Shown here piece after piece: positions 53,231-63,719 of a stretch of DNA of 64,000 bases (positions within the stretch are counted from its first letter, which is position 1; each line of letters begins with the position of its first letter). The stretch spans positions 1 through 64,000 of the forward strand of contig NZ_FUIE01000020.1 in the NCBI RefSeq assembly GCF_900163625.1, in the 5' to 3' direction. The DNA is from Brevundimonas diminuta 3F5N. Its GTDB lineage: Bacteria; Pseudomonadota; Alphaproteobacteria; Caulobacterales; Caulobacteraceae. The notes beneath the pieces are model-generated. The model had not been told where the DNA came from. It saw only the letters and a list, made by a program, of their open reading frames with translations, and made no database searches. The position numbers and the translations under genes were made by a program.

Positions 53231-54511
53231 ATGACCGAGACAACGCCCCAAACCGTTTCCGAAACCGCCTTCAAGTCAGACTTCCTGCGTCTGATGAAGG
53301 CGCGTGGCTATATCCATCAGATCACGCACCCGACCGAACTGGACGAAGCGGCGGCGACGGGCGTGGTTACGGGTTATATCGGTTTCGATGCGACGGCGCC
53401 GTCGCTGCACGTCGGCCACCTGACGCAGATCATGCTGTTGCGCCGCCTTCAGCAGGCCGGACACAAGCCGATCGTCCTGATGGGCGGCGGCACGACCAAG
53501 GTCGGCGACCCTTCGTTCAAGGACACCCAGCGCCCCCTGCTGACCGAGGAAAAAATCGCCGAGAACATCGCCGGCATCAAAAGCGTGTTCGAGAAATTCC
53601 TGACCTTCGGCGACGGCCCCAGCGACGCGCTGATGCTCGACAACGACGAGTGGCTGTCCAAACTTGGCTACCTGCAATTCCTGCGTGACTACGGCACGCA
53701 CTTCACCGTCAATCGCATGCTGAGCTTCGACTCGGTCAAGCTGCGCCTGGAACGCGAGCAGCCGCTGACCTTCCTCGAGTTCAACTACATGCTGATGCAG
53801 GCGACGGACTTCCTGGAACTGAACCGTCGCTACGGCTGCAATCTGCAGATGGGCGGCTCGGACCAGTGGGGCAACATCATCAACGGCGTCGAACTGACCC
53901 GCAAGGTGGACCAGAAGGCCGCCTTCGGCCTGACCACGCCCCTGCTGTCCACCGCGTCAGGCCAGAAGATGGGCAAGACGGTCGGCGGCGCCGTGTGGCT
54001 GAACGCCGACGCCCTGGCGCCGTTCGACTACTGGCAGTACTGGCGCAACACCGAAGACGGCGACGTGGGCCGCTTCATGCGCCTGTTCACCGACCTGCCG
54101 CTGGATCAGATCGAGCGTTATGAGGCGCTGGAAGGCGCCGAGATCAACGACGCCAAGAAGGCGCTGGCTGACGCCACCACCTCCATGCTGCACGGCGCCG
54201 AGGCCGCCAAGACCGCGCGCGCCGCCGCCGAGGCCGCCTTCGAGAAGGGCCAGCTGTCGGCCGACCTGCCGACGATCGAACTGCCGAAGGATGAGGTGAT
54301 CGGCGCCATGATCGCCGCCGTGACGACCAAGGCGGGCCTCAGCGCCTCCAACGGCGAGGCCCGTCGCCTGGCCCAGGGCGGCGGCCTCCGCCTGAACGAC
54401 GAGGTCGTCAATGACGGCGCCCGCCTGATCGAAGAAGCCGATCTGAACGCCGACGGCGTGCTGAAACTCGGCGCCGGCAAGAAGAAGCTGGTGCTGGTGC
54501 GGCCGGTGTAA
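53231..54511 (+). CDS. tyrS: Tyrosyl-tRNA synthetase
   Basis: A class I synthetase of 426 residues charging tRNA-Tyr. The HIGH-like motif is LHVGH in the first quarter, and the KMSKS-like motif is KMGKT. Tyrosine-pocket segments ([12 protein letters not shown] and [15 protein letters not shown]) are present, and an S4 RNA-binding domain occupies about the last 80 residues. Upstream lies a Tyr-codon-rich leader peptide with alternative hairpins, suggesting control by tRNA-Tyr charging. The bcp gene follows 10 bp later. Confidence 0.98.
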   Translation: MTETTPQTVSETAFKSDFLRLMKARGYIHQITHPTELDEAAATGVVTGYIGFDATAPSLHVGHLTQIMLLRRLQQAGHKPIVLMGGGTTKVGDPSFKDTQRPLLTEEKIAENIAGIKSVFEKFLTFGDGPSDALMLDNDEWLSKLGYLQFLRDYGTHFTVNRMLSFDSVKLRLEREQPLTFLEFNYMLMQATDFLELNRRYGCNLQMGGSDQWGNIINGVELTRKVDQKAAFGLTTPLLSTASGQKMGKTVGGAVWLNADALAPFDYWQYWRNTEDGDVGRFMRLFTDLPLDQIERYEALEGAEINDAKKALADATTSMLHGAEAAKTARAAAEAAFEKGQLSADLPTIELPKDEVIGAMIAAVTTKAGLSASNGEARRLAQGGGLRLNDEVVNDGARLIEEADLNADGVLKLGAGKKKLVLVRPV

Positions 54512-54521
54512 GGAGAGACCT

Positions 54522-54989
54522 GTGACCGACATCACCGAAAACACCCCTGCACCAGCTTTTGACCTAGCGACCGACGGCGGCGGGCGCGTGTCGCTGGACG
54601 GGCTGAAGGGAAAGACGATCGTCCTCTACTTCTACCCCAAGGCCGATACGCCCGGCTGCACGACCGAGGGGCAGGACTTCTCGGCGCTGACCGACCGGTT
54701 CTCGGCGGCGAACGCCGTGGTGATCGGCGTATCGCGCGATGCGGTGAAGAAGCTGGACCGCTTCAAGGCCAAACATGACCTGAAGGTCGTGCTCGGCTCG
54801 GACGAGGACGGCGTGGTCACCGAAGCCTGGGGCGTGTGGGTGCTGAAGAAGCTCTACGGCCGCGAATACATGGGCATCGAGCGCGCCACCTTCCTGATCG
54901 ACGGCCAGGGCGTGGTCCGTCGCGCCTGGCGGAACGTCAAGGTGAAGGGGCACGCCGAAGAGGTGCTGGCCGCCGTCGAAGCGCTCTGA
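54522..54989 (+). CDS. bcp: Thioredoxin-dependent peroxiredoxin, Bcp/PrxQ type
   Basis: A 155-residue peroxiredoxin. The peroxidatic Cys46 lies in TPGCTTEGQDF. The second cysteine five residues on, present in E. coli Bcp, is replaced by Gln, so this is the one-Cys variant. The GTG start is supported by AGGAGA a few bases upstream. It follows tyrS by 10 bp and is probably co-transcribed. Reduces hydroperoxides in the cytoplasm. Confidence 0.93.
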   Translation: MTDITENTPAPAFDLATDGGGRVSLDGLKGKTIVLYFYPKADTPGCTTEGQDFSALTDRFSAANAVVIGVSRDAVKKLDRFKAKHDLKVVLGSDEDGVVTEAWGVWVLKKLYGREYMGIERATFLIDGQGVVRRAWRNVKVKGHAEEVLAAVEAL

Positions 54990-54995
54990 TCGGCG

Positions 54996-55018
54996 AGCGG
55001 GGTTCGGAAGGCCCCGCT
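54996..55018 (+). terminator. Possible terminator downstream of bcp
   Basis: AGCGGGG (54996-55002) pairs with CCCCGCT (55012-55018), 7 bp beyond the bcp stop. The tail is TGACCTCT, only weakly T-rich. Confidence 0.4.
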
Positions 55019-55122
55019 TGACCTCTCCGCCTCAGCCCCCCCTAAGTATTGTCAGGGATTGTATCCTCAGGGGCTGACATTGACCAAACGCCGGTCGTCC
55101 CGGCGTGACGCGGAGAGTATAG

Positions 55123-55686
55123 ATGTTCAACAAGAACAAACCCCTCGACAACAGTACTTCGAGCGGCCTGGGCATTCCGACGCCGCCGGAACCGGCCAAG
55201 CCGACACCCGCACCCGCAGCTCCGATCGCTGCTGCGCCTGTGCGGACGCCCGAGCCGCCGCGTCCCGCCGCGCGATCGTCCAGCCTGTCGACCCTGTCGG
55301 CGGGCGTGAAATATGAAGGCAACATATCCGGCGCGGGCGAGCTTCAGGTCGACGGCTCGCTCAAGGGCGACATCCGCGTGGTGCGCGTGGTGATCGGCGA
55401 AGGCGGCGCGGTCGAGGGCACGGTCCACGCCGATATCCTTGAGGTGCGCGGCCGCGTCTCGGGCGCCATCGTCGCCAAGCAGGTCAAGCTGTTCGCCACC
55501 TCGCGCGTCGAGGGCGACATCACGCAGGAACAGCTTTCGATCGAACAGGGCGCCTGGTTCCAGGGCCGCTGCACCCAGGCCAAGCGCGACACGCCGGGCG
55601 CCAATATGCTGGAAGGCCCCGCTCCTGCCGAGAAGCCCGCTCCCGCCAAGGCGGACGCCAAAGTCGAAGCCAAGCCCGCCGCCTGA
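55123..55686 (+). CDS. Bactofilin family cytoskeletal protein
   Basis: A 187-residue bactofilin. A disordered Pro/Ala-rich N-terminus (to about 55) is followed by the central beta-helical DUF583 core (about 60-155) with its repeating VDGSLKGDI, EGTVHADILEVRGRVSGAIVA and SRVEGDI turns, and an Ala/Lys/Pro tail. Bactofilins polymerise without nucleotide and localise wall enzymes; in Caulobacter, BacA/BacB recruit PbpC to the stalk. GGAGAG precedes the ATG, and a strong terminator follows. Confidence 0.93.
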   Translation: MFNKNKPLDNSTSSGLGIPTPPEPAKPTPAPAAPIAAAPVRTPEPPRPAARSSSLSTLSAGVKYEGNISGAGELQVDGSLKGDIRVVRVVIGEGGAVEGTVHADILEVRGRVSGAIVAKQVKLFATSRVEGDITQEQLSIEQGAWFQGRCTQAKRDTPGANMLEGPAPAEKPAPAKADAKVEAKPAA

Positions 55687-55710
55687 TCGTCGCGGCGGAC
55701 GGAAACGAGA

Positions 55711-55742
55711 AAGGGCGGCCCGCGAAGGCCGCCCTTTTTTAT
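55711..55742. terminator. Bidirectional intrinsic terminator between bactofilin and prfB
   Basis: A perfect 10-bp stem (55711-55720 with 55727-55736) with a 6-nt loop, followed by a T run on the plus strand (to about 55740). It lies between the convergent 3' ends of the bactofilin gene and prfB; on the minus strand the tail is CTTTCTC. Confidence 0.9.
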
Positions 55743-55762
55743 GCGTCGGTCTGGCGGCTGGA

Positions 55763-56876
55763 TCAGCCCTCGCGGGTCTCGCCCACGCGAGCCGCAAGCG
55801 CGGCGCCCATGAACGGATCCAGGTCGCCGTCCAGAACCCCTTGCGTGTCCGAGGTCTCAACCTCGGTCCGCAGGTCCTTCACCATCTGATACGGCTGCAG
55901 GACATAGGATCGGATCTGGTGGCCCCAACCGATGTCCGTCTTGGCGTCGGCGAGAGCCTGAGCCGCAGCCTCACGTTTCTGAAGCTCCAGCTCGTACAGA
56001 CGCGCCCGCAGCATCTTCCAGGCCTGTTCGCGGTTCTGGTGCTGCGAACGACCGGCCTGGCAAGCCACGACCGTATTGGTCGGAATGTGCGTCAAACGCA
56101 CGGCCGAGTCCGTCTTGTTGATGTGCTGACCGCCGGCGCCGGACGCGCGATAGGTGTCGGTGCGCACATCCGACGGGTTGATGTCGATCTCGATCGTATC
56201 GTCCACGACCGGCGACACCCCGATGGAGGCGAAGCTGGTGTGACGCTTGGCCGCCGCGTCATAGGGGCTGATACGGACCAGGCGGTGAACGCCCGATTCC
56301 GACTTCAGCCAGCCATAGGCGTTCGGCCCGGCGATCTGCAGGGTCGCGGACTTGATGCCCGCCTGTTCGCCCTGTTCCTCGGCCTCGATCGTGACCTCGT
56401 AACCGTGGGCGCGGGCCCAGCGGCTGTACATCCGCATCAGCATCCCGGCCCAGTCGTTGGACTCGGTGCCGCCGGCGCCGGAGTTGATTTCCAGATAGGC
56501 GTCATTGCCGTCGGCCTCGCCGGACAGCAGGGCTTCAAGTTCGGCGCGGGCGGCGCGTTCCTTGATGGCCTTCAACTGCTCGCGCGCGTCCTCGAGGGTG
56601 GCTTCATCGCCCTCCTCGTCGGCCATGTCGGCCAGCATGATCCCGTCTTCGAGACCCTGCTCCATTTCCTTGACGGCGTTGACCTGGGCTTCCAGGCGCG
56701 AGCGTTCGCGGCTGACGGCCTGGGCTTGTTCGGGATTGTCCCACAGCGTCGGATCCTCGACCCGCGCGTTCAGCTCATCGAGCTTTCTTAGAGCGACATC
56801 CCAGTCAAAGTCGCCTCCTGAGCAGAGCGACGCTCTGCTCGATGTCGGCCTTCATGGCCTCGACATCCGGTCTCAT
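55763..56876 (-). CDS. prfB: Peptide chain release factor 2 with programmed +1 frameshift
   Basis: Terminates translation at UGA and UAA. A 23-codon first frame starts at ATG 56876 and meets TGA at 56807-56805. The slippery site is classical: AGGAGG (56819-56814), three bases, CTT, TGA, C. A +1 shift continues as [12 protein letters not shown] and gives about 370 residues in all. Downstream are the GGQ motif ([14 protein letters not shown]) and the recognition tripeptide SPY, where E. coli has SPF. Read without the shift, the gene looks 5'-truncated; it is not a pseudogene. Confidence 0.95.
56805..56819 (-). promoter_or_regulatory. prfB autoregulatory frameshift site
   Basis: AGGAGG-CGA-CTT-TGA, followed by C at 56804. 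The Shine-Dalgarno-like AGGAGG is three bases from the CTT P-site codon, the spacing known from E. coli prfB. Low RF2 lets the ribosome pause at TGA and slip +1, so RF2 controls its own synthesis. Confidence 0.93.
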
Positions 56877-56899
56877 CGCAATCTCCGCGATATAGGGTG

Positions 56900-56928
56900 A
56901 AACGGCGCGCCTGATGACAGGCGCGCCG
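56900..56928 (-). terminator. Terminator downstream of the PBP1A gene
   Basis: Despite its proximity to prfB, the stem (56903-56913 with 56918-56928, 11 bp, 4-nt loop) lies just beyond the PBP1A stop on the same strand. It is followed by TTT (56902-56900). It would separate PBP1A from prfB transcription. Confidence 0.6.
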
Positions 56929-56950
56929 GGTGGTGGGCTTACCTAGAGGG

Positions 56951-59371
56951 TCAGTAGAGGTCGCTCAAGTCCTCAGCCGGCTGCTTCTTGGGCGGCGGCG
57001 GCGCCACCGGCGGCGGCGCGACCGGCGCGGGAGCCTGAGACTTCGCTTCCTGCTCGCGACGAATGACCTCGTAGTAGTTCTGCGGTCCTTCCGGCGCAGC
57101 CGGACGCGGCGCTTCTTCACGCAACTGGCGCTCGGTGCCGGGCCGGAAGGCTTCCTCGATGCCGTTCACGGTGCGGAAGATGGCGTTCTTCGGCTTCACG
57201 AAGGGACGCGCGGGACGTTCCTTCAGAGCGTCTTCCATGAAATCGATGAAGATCGGCACGGCGGTCGAGGCCCCCGCCTCGCCCCCGCCCAGCGAGCGGT
57301 TGTCGTCGAAGCCGACGAAGACGCCGACGACGATGTCAGCCGAGAAGCCGACGAACCAGGCCGAGCGGTATTCATTGGTCGTGCCCGTCTTGCCCCCGAC
57401 CCAGCGGCCCAGACCGCGGGCGCGGGCGCCGGTGCCGCGCTGGATCACGCCCTCCAGCATGGAGCTCATCTGATAGGCGGTGATCGGGTCGATCACCTGG
57501 GTTCCGCGGTCCTGCAGACGCGGCGATTCCTGGCCGCTGAAGCCTCGGCCGCAGTCGCGGCATTGGCGACGGTCGGCGCGATGGATGGTCTGGCCGTTCC
57601 GGTCTTGGGCCAGTTCGATCAGATAGGGATCGACCCGGCGCCCACCGTTGACGAAGGCGGCATAGGCGGCCGTGATGCGGTACGGCGTCGTTTCACCGGC
57701 GCCCAGCGACATGGCCAGGTTCGGCGACATGTCGTCCACCACGCCCATCTTCTTCGACAGGTCGACGACGTTCCTCATGCCCACCGCCTGGGCCAGACGC
57801 ACGGTCATGACGTTGCGAGACAATTCGAGGCCGCGACGCAAGCTTTGCGGGCCGTAGAACTGGCGGCTGTAGTTCTGGGGCGTCCAGGCGCGGCCGCCGG
57901 GGCCGCCCGGGAAGCTGATCGGCGCGTCCAGAACGATCGAGGCAGGCGTGAAGTCGCCTTCCAGCGCCGCCGCATAGACGAAGGGCTTATAGGCCGAGCC
58001 GGGCTGGCGGCGGGCCTGGGTCGCGCGGTTGAAGCTTGACAAGGCGTAGGAATAGCCGCCGACCATCGCCAGGACGCGACCCGACTGCGGCTCGATGGCG
58101 ACCAGGGCGCCGTTGACGGCCGGCACCTGCTTCAGGGCGAATTGGCCGCCCTGACGCTCGACAAAAATCAGATCGCCACGCTTCAGCGGGCGACGTCCTG
58201 CGTTGGACCATGTCACGTCGGCAGCGCGCAGCGTGCCTGTCTGATCGTCCTTGGCCGTGCGAACGCGAATCGCGCCGCCGCTGACGTTCTCGACGGCGGC
58301 GGCCTGCCACGAGCGACGCTCGGGCGGGGTCGTCCGTTTCTGTGCTTCGGCCTGCCAGCCCTCGGCGAAGTCGGTCGTGCCCCACGCGCCGCGCCAGCCG
58401 TGACGACGGTCATAGTCCTCAAGGCCGCGCATCAGGGCGTCGCGCGCCGCCGATTGCAGCTGCGGATCCAGGGTGGTGCGCAGGTAATAACCGCCACGGT
58501 TGACCTCTTCCTGGCCGAACAGAGCGATGGCGCGACGACGCGCCTCTTCCACAAAGAAGTCGGCGTCAGCGTATTCGGCGCGACGCGGCGCCGAACGGGT
58601 GCTCAGCGGACGGGCCAGAGCAATCTGCAACTGTTCGTCCGACAGCCATTTGTTGTCGGCCATCTCGCCCAGCACCCAGTTCCGGCGGCCCAGCGCGGCC
58701 TCGGGATAGCGTTTGGGGTGATAGTTGGTCGGACCCTTCGGCAGGGCCGCCAGGAAGGCCGCCTCGTCCGGCGTCAGCTGATCCAGCGACTTGCCGAAAT
58801 AGTTATAGGCCGCCGAGGCCACGCCGTAGGAGCGATAGCCCAGGTAGATTTCGTTCAGATACAGCTCGAGGATCTGTTCCTTGCTCAGCGTCGCTTCCAG
58901 ACGGCTGGACAACACCGCTTCCTTAAGCTTGCGGTTCAGGCTGGTCTCGCTGGTCAGCAGGACGTTCTTGGCCACCTGCTGGGTGATGGTCGAACCGCCC
59001 TCCAGGCGACGCCCGGACAGCACGTTGAAGACGTTCTTGAACATGGCCCGACCGATGCCGGACACGTCGATGCCGCCGTGACTGAAGAAGTTCTGATCCT
59101 CGGCCGCCAAGAAGGCGTGAACGACCGTCTGCGGCACTTGGTCATAGGTGACGTAGATTCGGCGCTGATCCGAGAACTCGCCGATCAGGGTGCCGTCCTC
59201 GGCATAGACGCGCGTCGCCGTCGCCGGGCGATAATCCGCCAGCTCTGAGGCGTCCGGCATGTCGTGCAAGACCCAGGCGGCGTAGATCGCCACCACCACC
59301 CCGGCCACGGCGATGGCGCCCAGCAGGGCCACGCCCGCCATGACGAACCAGCGTTCGGCTATCTTCACCAT
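56951..59371 (-). CDS. mrcA: Penicillin-binding protein 1A (bifunctional)
   Basis: An inner-membrane peptidoglycan synthase of 806 residues. One N-terminal helix (about 10-33) precedes a GT51 glycosyltransferase domain with AAEDQNFFSHGG and EGGSTITQQVAKN. An OB-like region is followed by a transpeptidase with SxxK (GSAYKPF), SRN and KTGTTN, and a Pro-rich tail. A short Cys-bearing insertion (QCRDCGRG) sits before the KTG motif. A terminator follows; smpB lies 71 bp upstream on the same strand. Confidence 0.95.
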   Translation of the reverse strand: MVKIAERWFVMAGVALLGAIAVAGVVVAIYAAWVLHDMPDASELADYRPATATRVYAEDGTLIGEFSDQRRIYVTYDQVPQTVVHAFLAAEDQNFFSHGGIDVSGIGRAMFKNVFNVLSGRRLEGGSTITQQVAKNVLLTSETSLNRKLKEAVLSSRLEATLSKEQILELYLNEIYLGYRSYGVASAAYNYFGKSLDQLTPDEAAFLAALPKGPTNYHPKRYPEAALGRRNWVLGEMADNKWLSDEQLQIALARPLSTRSAPRRAEYADADFFVEEARRRAIALFGQEEVNRGGYYLRTTLDPQLQSAARDALMRGLEDYDRRHGWRGAWGTTDFAEGWQAEAQKRTTPPERRSWQAAAVENVSGGAIRVRTAKDDQTGTLRAADVTWSNAGRRPLKRGDLIFVERQGGQFALKQVPAVNGALVAIEPQSGRVLAMVGGYSYALSSFNRATQARRQPGSAYKPFVYAAALEGDFTPASIVLDAPISFPGGPGGRAWTPQNYSRQFYGPQSLRRGLELSRNVMTVRLAQAVGMRNVVDLSKKMGVVDDMSPNLAMSLGAGETTPYRITAAYAAFVNGGRRVDPYLIELAQDRNGQTIHRADRRQCRDCGRGFSGQESPRLQDRGTQVIDPITAYQMSSMLEGVIQRGTGARARGLGRWVGGKTGTTNEYRSAWFVGFSADIVVGVFVGFDDNRSLGGGEAGASTAVPIFIDFMEDALKERPARPFVKPKNAIFRTVNGIEEAFRPGTERQLREEAPRPAAPEGPQNYYEVIRREQEAKSQAPAPVAPPPVAPPPPKKQPAEDLSDLY

Positions 59372-59442
59372 GAACTCCGCAAGACGCGCCCCATGTTCCG
59401 TCGTTTATCGCGCGTCGCGCGGCGCGCAAAGCGGAACTGCAC

Positions 59443-59913
59443 TTATCCCTTGTCGCGCAGCAGGCGCGCCTTGTCGCGCTGCCAGTCGCGCTCAGCCGAA
59501 GTCTCGCGCTTGTCGTGCAGCTTCTTGCCCTTGGCCAAGGCGATTTCCAGCTTCGCCTTGCCTGCCTCGTTCAGATACAGGCGCACCGGCACAATGGTGC
59601 GGCCGTCGCGCTGAACGGCGCCGATCAGCTTGTCGATCTGCTTGCGATGCAGCAGCAGCTTCCGATGGCGGCGCGGCTCGTGATTGAAGCGGTTCGCCAT
59701 CTTGTAAGGCGGAATGTCGGCGTTGATCAGCACCATCTCGCGCCCCTCGGGTGAGACGTAGCTTTCGGCGATGTTGGCCCGACCGTCGCGCAGCGCCTTG
59801 ATCTCGGTGCCCAGCAGTTGGATCCCGGCCTCGATATGATCCTCAAGGAAGTAATCGAAGCGCGCGCGTCGGTTTTCGGCGATCGTCTTCTGTTTCGGCG
59901 CGTCTGCTGCCAT
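59443..59913 (-). CDS. smpB: SsrA-binding protein SmpB
   Basis: Partner of tmRNA in ribosome rescue, 156 residues. The start region [36 protein letters not shown], the [12 protein letters not shown] segment and the basic tail ([22 protein letters not shown]) are standard. The ATG at 59913 shares a base with the dapA stop, so the two are translationally linked. No tmRNA gene is seen in the window. Confidence 0.97.
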   Translation of the reverse strand: MAADAPKQKTIAENRRARFDYFLEDHIEAGIQLLGTEIKALRDGRANIAESYVSPEGREMVLINADIPPYKMANRFNHEPRRHRKLLLHRKQIDKLIGAVQRDGRTIVPVRLYLNEAGKAKLEIALAKGKKLHDKRETSAERDWQRDKARLLRDKG

Positions 59914-60797
59914 CAGGCGACCCCGGCCTCGGCCAGCGCCTGGTCGATCGCAGGCTTCACGGCGTCGGCTGTCAGCGACAGCGGCAGACGAACCTCTTCC
60001 GTGCACAGACCCAGCTTGGCCAAGGCGTATTTGGTAGGCGACGGCGAATTGTCGAGGAACAGCGCCTTGTGCAGACCGATCAGCCGTTCCTGCCACGACC
60101 GGGCGGCGGCGAAGTCGCCGGCCTGGATGGCGTCATACAGTGCGACCATCGCCTCGGGCGCGACGTTCGACGTCACCGATATGACGCCGACGCCGCCGTG
60201 GGCCGCATAGCCCAGGTAGCTGGAATCATCGCCCGAGATCAGGTCGAACGCGCCGTCGATGTTGGCGCGCATCCAACTGGCCCTCGCCACGTCGCCGGTC
60301 GCGTCCTTGATGCCGACGATGTTCGAGTGCGCCGACAGGGCCGCAACCGTCTCGTTCGACAGGTCCACGCCCGTGCGTCCCGGCACGTTGTACAGCAGGA
60401 TCGGCAGTTGCACGGCATCGGCCACGGCTTCGAAATGCGCGTGCATCCCGGCCTGCGACGGGCGGTTGTAATAGGGGGTGACGACCAGGGTGCCGTCGGC
60501 GCCGACCGTCTTAGCGAAGCGGGTCAGCTCGATCGCCTTGTCCGTCGCGGACGCCCCGGCGCCGGCGATGACGCGGATGCGCCCGGCGGCGATCTCGACG
60601 CACTGTTCGACCACGCGCTTGTGTTCGTCCAGGTGCAGGGTAGCGCTCTCGCCCGTAGTGCCCATCGGCACGACGCCGTGAACTCCAGCGGCGATTTGAC
60701 GTTCCAACAGGCGCTTGAAAGCGGCCTCGTCCACGTTTCCGTCACGAAGAGGTGTGATCAGGGCGGTGATCACGCCCTTGAACAAGGGGGCGGTCAT
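59913..60797 (-). CDS. dapA: 4-hydroxy-tetrahydrodipicolinate synthase
   Basis: The first committed enzyme of lysine and diaminopimelate synthesis, condensing pyruvate with aspartate semialdehyde. In 294 residues: Thr47-Thr48 in MGTTGES, Tyr136 in [10 protein letters not shown], and Schiff-base Lys164 in VGIKDATGD. The ATG at 60797 gives the normal N-terminus [16 protein letters not shown]. Divergent from the lytic transglycosylase across 97 bp, which holds the promoters of both. Confidence 0.97.
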   Translation of the reverse strand: MTAPLFKGVITALITPLRDGNVDEAAFKRLLERQIAAGVHGVVPMGTTGESATLHLDEHKRVVEQCVEIAAGRIRVIAGAGASATDKAIELTRFAKTVGADGTLVVTPYYNRPSQAGMHAHFEAVADAVQLPILLYNVPGRTGVDLSNETVAALSAHSNIVGIKDATGDVARASWMRANIDGAFDLISGDDSSYLGYAAHGGVGVISVTSNVAPEAMVALYDAIQAGDFAAARSWQERLIGLHKALFLDNSPSPTKYALAKLGLCTEEVRLPLSLTADAVKPAIDQALAEAGVA

Positions 60798-60894
60798 GGG
60801 AACAACATACCTGCGCGGAGAAATGGGCGGCGATCCGCCCGTCACTAATCGGCAAAGGGTAGGTTGCCCGCCGCTTGGCCGCAACCAAAGATGA

Positions 60895-62943
60895 ATGAGG
60901 ATCAGATATCTGATGATCGCGACGACCGTGGCCGCCGCCCTGGCGATACTGACTCCACCGGCTCAGGACGTGCTGAACAGCACGCCGACGCCCTATTCCG
61001 CCAGTCAGGGCGGGATCATCAGCAGCCAGGACGCCGCCCTAGTGCAGCAAGGTCTGACGGCCGCGCGGGCGCGCGACGTCGTCGGCACGCAGTCCATCAT
61101 GGCGCGCATTTCCGATCCTGCGGCGCGCAAGCTGGTCGAGTGGGCGCTGGTCGACACCTCGGACAAGCAGATGTCCTACAGCGACCTGGCGCTGGCTCAG
61201 ACCGACCTGGCGAACTGGCCGCGCGGCGATTCGCGCCGGGGTGCGGGCGAGCGCGCCCTGGACATGGCGGGCCAGTCGCCGGACGCCGTTCTGGCCTTCT
61301 TCAACGGAACCGCACCGACCACGGCCCAGGGCGCCATCGCCCTGGGCGGCGCGCTGGAGCAGACGGGCCGCCGCCAGGAGGCGCAGGCTCTGATTCGCGA
61401 CTGGTGGCGCACGCAGAGCTTCGATGAAGCTCAGCAAAGCCGCATCTATTCGCGCTGGAGCGGCTGGCTGACCAGCGACGACCATGTGACCCGGCTGAAC
61501 ATGCTGCTGCTGGGACCGCACGGTCCCGCGACACGGGCCATGGTCGCCCTGGTCCCGGCCGACCGCCAGGCCGTCGCCAACACCGTCATGGCGCTGCGCA
61601 CCGCCTACGCTCCCGACGTGATCGTCGGCGGCCTGTCGCAGACCCAGGCCAACGATCCGGCCGTGGTGCTGGAGCGGGTGCGCCTGCTGCGCTCGGCCGG
61701 CCGCCAGTCTGAGGCCTTCCCGCTGCTGTCCGCCCTGCCCCCCGCGCCGTCGCACGCCGACGGCCAGAACACCCTGTGGAGCGAGCGCCGCAACTACTTC
61801 CTGGACGCCCTGCAACAAGGCAACGCCCGCGCCGCCTACGCCGCCATGAACGGCCACGGCTTCCCCTCAGGCGAGCGCAAGGTCGACGCCGAGTTCTTCG
61901 CCGGTTGGGTCGCCCTGACCAAGCTCAACGACCCGGCGACGGCGGCCCAGCATTTCGAAGTCCTGCGCAACGCCTCCTCGACCCCGATTACCCAGGGTCG
62001 CGCCCTCTACTGGCTGGGCCGTGCGGCCGAGGCGCGCGGCGCCCGCGAGGACGCCCAGCGCTGGTATCAGGCGGGCGCCGAACACTGGCAGACCTTCTAC
62101 GGTCAGTTGGCGGCGGAAAAGGCAGGCGCGACGACCCTGACCCTGCCGGGCGAACCGTCCCCATCGGCGGAAGACGTGAACCGCTTCGAAGGCAATGAGG
62201 TGGTGCGCGCCACGCGCATTCTGGGTCAGATCGGCGAAAAGACCCTGATGCGGGTCTTCGCCTATCATCTGGATGATGCGCTGCCCTCGCCCTACGACCT
62301 GTCTCAACTGTTCGACCTGATGCAGGGCTACGGCGACCAGTTCGGCTCGATGATGGTCGGCCGCGCGGCCAGCCAACGCGGCTTCGTCATGCCCGAGCGC
62401 ATGTACCCTATCCGCCTGCCGCAGCAGGTTCCCGGCATGGCGCCGAACGAGTTCGCCCTGGCCATCACCCGTCAGGAATCCAGCTTCGATCCCCTGGTCC
62501 GCTCGCACGCCGATGCGCGAGGCATGATGCAGCTTCTGCCCGCGACGGCGCAGGGCGTGGCCCGCCGCATGGGCCGTTCCTTCAGCTCTGAACAGCTGTG
62601 GGATCCGGAGGTCAACATGACTCTGGGCAGCTATCACCTGGGCGAACTGATGAACAACTTCGGCGGATCGCCGCTGCTGGCCGCCGTCGGCTATAACGCC
62701 GGCCCGGCGCGCCCGCCGCAATGGACCGCCCGCTGCGGAGACCCGCGCCAGGCCCAGGTCGATCCCATCGACTTCATCGAGTGCGCGCCCTTCACCGAGA
62801 CGCGCAACTACATGATGCGGGTGATGGAGAACATGCAGGTCTATCGCGCCCGCCTGAACGGCGGCTCAGCGCCGCTGACGCCCTCGGCGGACCTGGCGCG
62901 GGGCACGCCGCCCAACACCGGACCGCGTCCCTATCAGCCCTGA
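60895..62943 (+). CDS. Soluble lytic murein transglycosylase (Slt70-like)
   Basis: A periplasmic enzyme cleaving glycan strands to 1,6-anhydroMurNAc ends; 682 residues. A signal-like hydrophobic N-terminus (about 5-20) precedes a long alpha-helical superhelix (about 35-510) and a C-terminal goose-lysozyme-type domain. Catalytic Glu528 is in TRQESSFDP, followed by [10 protein letters not shown] and [11 protein letters not shown]. Its anhydromuropeptide products feed the recycling enzyme AnmK encoded at 52 kb. Ends 2 bp from the converging ABC ATPase gene. Confidence 0.93.
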   Translation: MRIRYLMIATTVAAALAILTPPAQDVLNSTPTPYSASQGGIISSQDAALVQQGLTAARARDVVGTQSIMARISDPAARKLVEWALVDTSDKQMSYSDLALAQTDLANWPRGDSRRGAGERALDMAGQSPDAVLAFFNGTAPTTAQGAIALGGALEQTGRRQEAQALIRDWWRTQSFDEAQQSRIYSRWSGWLTSDDHVTRLNMLLLGPHGPATRAMVALVPADRQAVANTVMALRTAYAPDVIVGGLSQTQANDPAVVLERVRLLRSAGRQSEAFPLLSALPPAPSHADGQNTLWSERRNYFLDALQQGNARAAYAAMNGHGFPSGERKVDAEFFAGWVALTKLNDPATAAQHFEVLRNASSTPITQGRALYWLGRAAEARGAREDAQRWYQAGAEHWQTFYGQLAAEKAGATTLTLPGEPSPSAEDVNRFEGNEVVRATRILGQIGEKTLMRVFAYHLDDALPSPYDLSQLFDLMQGYGDQFGSMMVGRAASQRGFVMPERMYPIRLPQQVPGMAPNEFALAITRQESSFDPLVRSHADARGMMQLLPATAQGVARRMGRSFSSEQLWDPEVNMTLGSYHLGELMNNFGGSPLLAAVGYNAGPARPPQWTARCGDPRQAQVDPIDFIECAPFTETRNYMMRVMENMQVYRARLNGGSAPLTPSADLARGTPPNTGPRPYQP

Positions 62944-62945
62944 TA

Positions 62946-63719
62946 TCAGTTACTGGGCAGACGGCGGGCCGCCAGCAGCGGCCCGTCCAACGCCTCCAGC
63001 CAGACAGCGTCCAGGTTGAAGACGGTCTTCAGCACGCACGGCGACAGAGCCTCGGTCGGCGCGCCTTCCGCCGCCGTCCGCCCCTGATCCAGCACCACGA
63101 CCCGATCGGCGAAGCGCGCAGCCAGAGTCAGGTCATGCAGGCTAACCAGAACGCCATGCCCAGCGTCAGCGCGCGTCCGCAGCCGCTCAAGCACCAAAAG
63201 CTGGGCGTCGGGGTCCAGACCGGCGATCGGCTCGTCCGCGACCAGCAAGGGAGCGGAAACCGTCAGGGCGCGGGCCAGTAGAACGCGCGCACGCTCGCCG
63301 CCCGACATCTCGGCCACGCCGCGATCCGCCAGATGGCCCACGCCGACCTCGTGCAGCGCGACACGCGCGCGGTCCAGCGCGGCCGCGCCCGCCAGGAAAG
63401 GCGCGCCCAGCGCCGCCAGTTCGACCGCCGGCAGGTTCCACGCGATCGAACGGTCCTGCGGCAGGTAGGCTGCACGCTCGCCGCGCTGACGCTCGGACAG
63501 ACGCCGCACCTCATCGCCGCCCAGGCGGGCCGAGCCTTGCGTCAGCGGCGTCAGGCCCAAGGCGGCGCGCACCGCCGTCGACTTGCCCGCGCCATTCGGC
63601 CCGCACAGGGCGACCACTTCACCCGCCCGCACCGACACGGACGCGCCTTTCAGCACTTCGGCCCCGCCAACGCGGGCATGGGCGTTCTCAAGAGCCAACA
63701 GAAGACTCACAGTCGCCAC
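62946..63719 (-). CDS. ABC transporter ATPase, iron-siderophore/cobalamin/heme type
   Basis: A 257-residue ATPase of the FecE/BtuD/HmuV group: Walker A GPNGAGKST, Q-loop in YLPQDR, signature MSGGERARVLLARAL, Walker B LLVADEPIAGLD and H-loop SLHDLTL. The downstream half of its importer, a FecCD-type permease, overlaps its start by 13 bp and runs off the window. The substrate cannot be told without the binding protein. Confidence 0.92.
   Translation of the reverse strand: MATVSLLLALENAHARVGGAEVLKGASVSVRAGEVVALCGPNGAGKSTAVRAALGLTPLTQGSARLGGDEVRRLSERQRGERAAYLPQDRSIAWNLPAVELAALGAPFLAGAAALDRARVALHEVGVGHLADRGVAEMSGGERARVLLARALTVSAPLLVADEPIAGLDPDAQLLVLERLRTRADAGHGVLVSLHDLTLAARFADRVVVLDQGRTAAEGAPTEALSPCVLKTVFNLDAVWLEALDGPLLAARRLPSN

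Noticed and set aside
55032-55077. 8-bp inverted repeat TCAGCCCC / GGGGCTGA before the bactofilin gene
   Set aside because: The arms are far apart (30 nt) and C/G-rich; chance pairing in this composition is likely.
55763-56665. 5'-truncated prfB pseudogene
   Set aside because: The missing N-terminus is encoded in the other frame across an intact +1 frameshift site.
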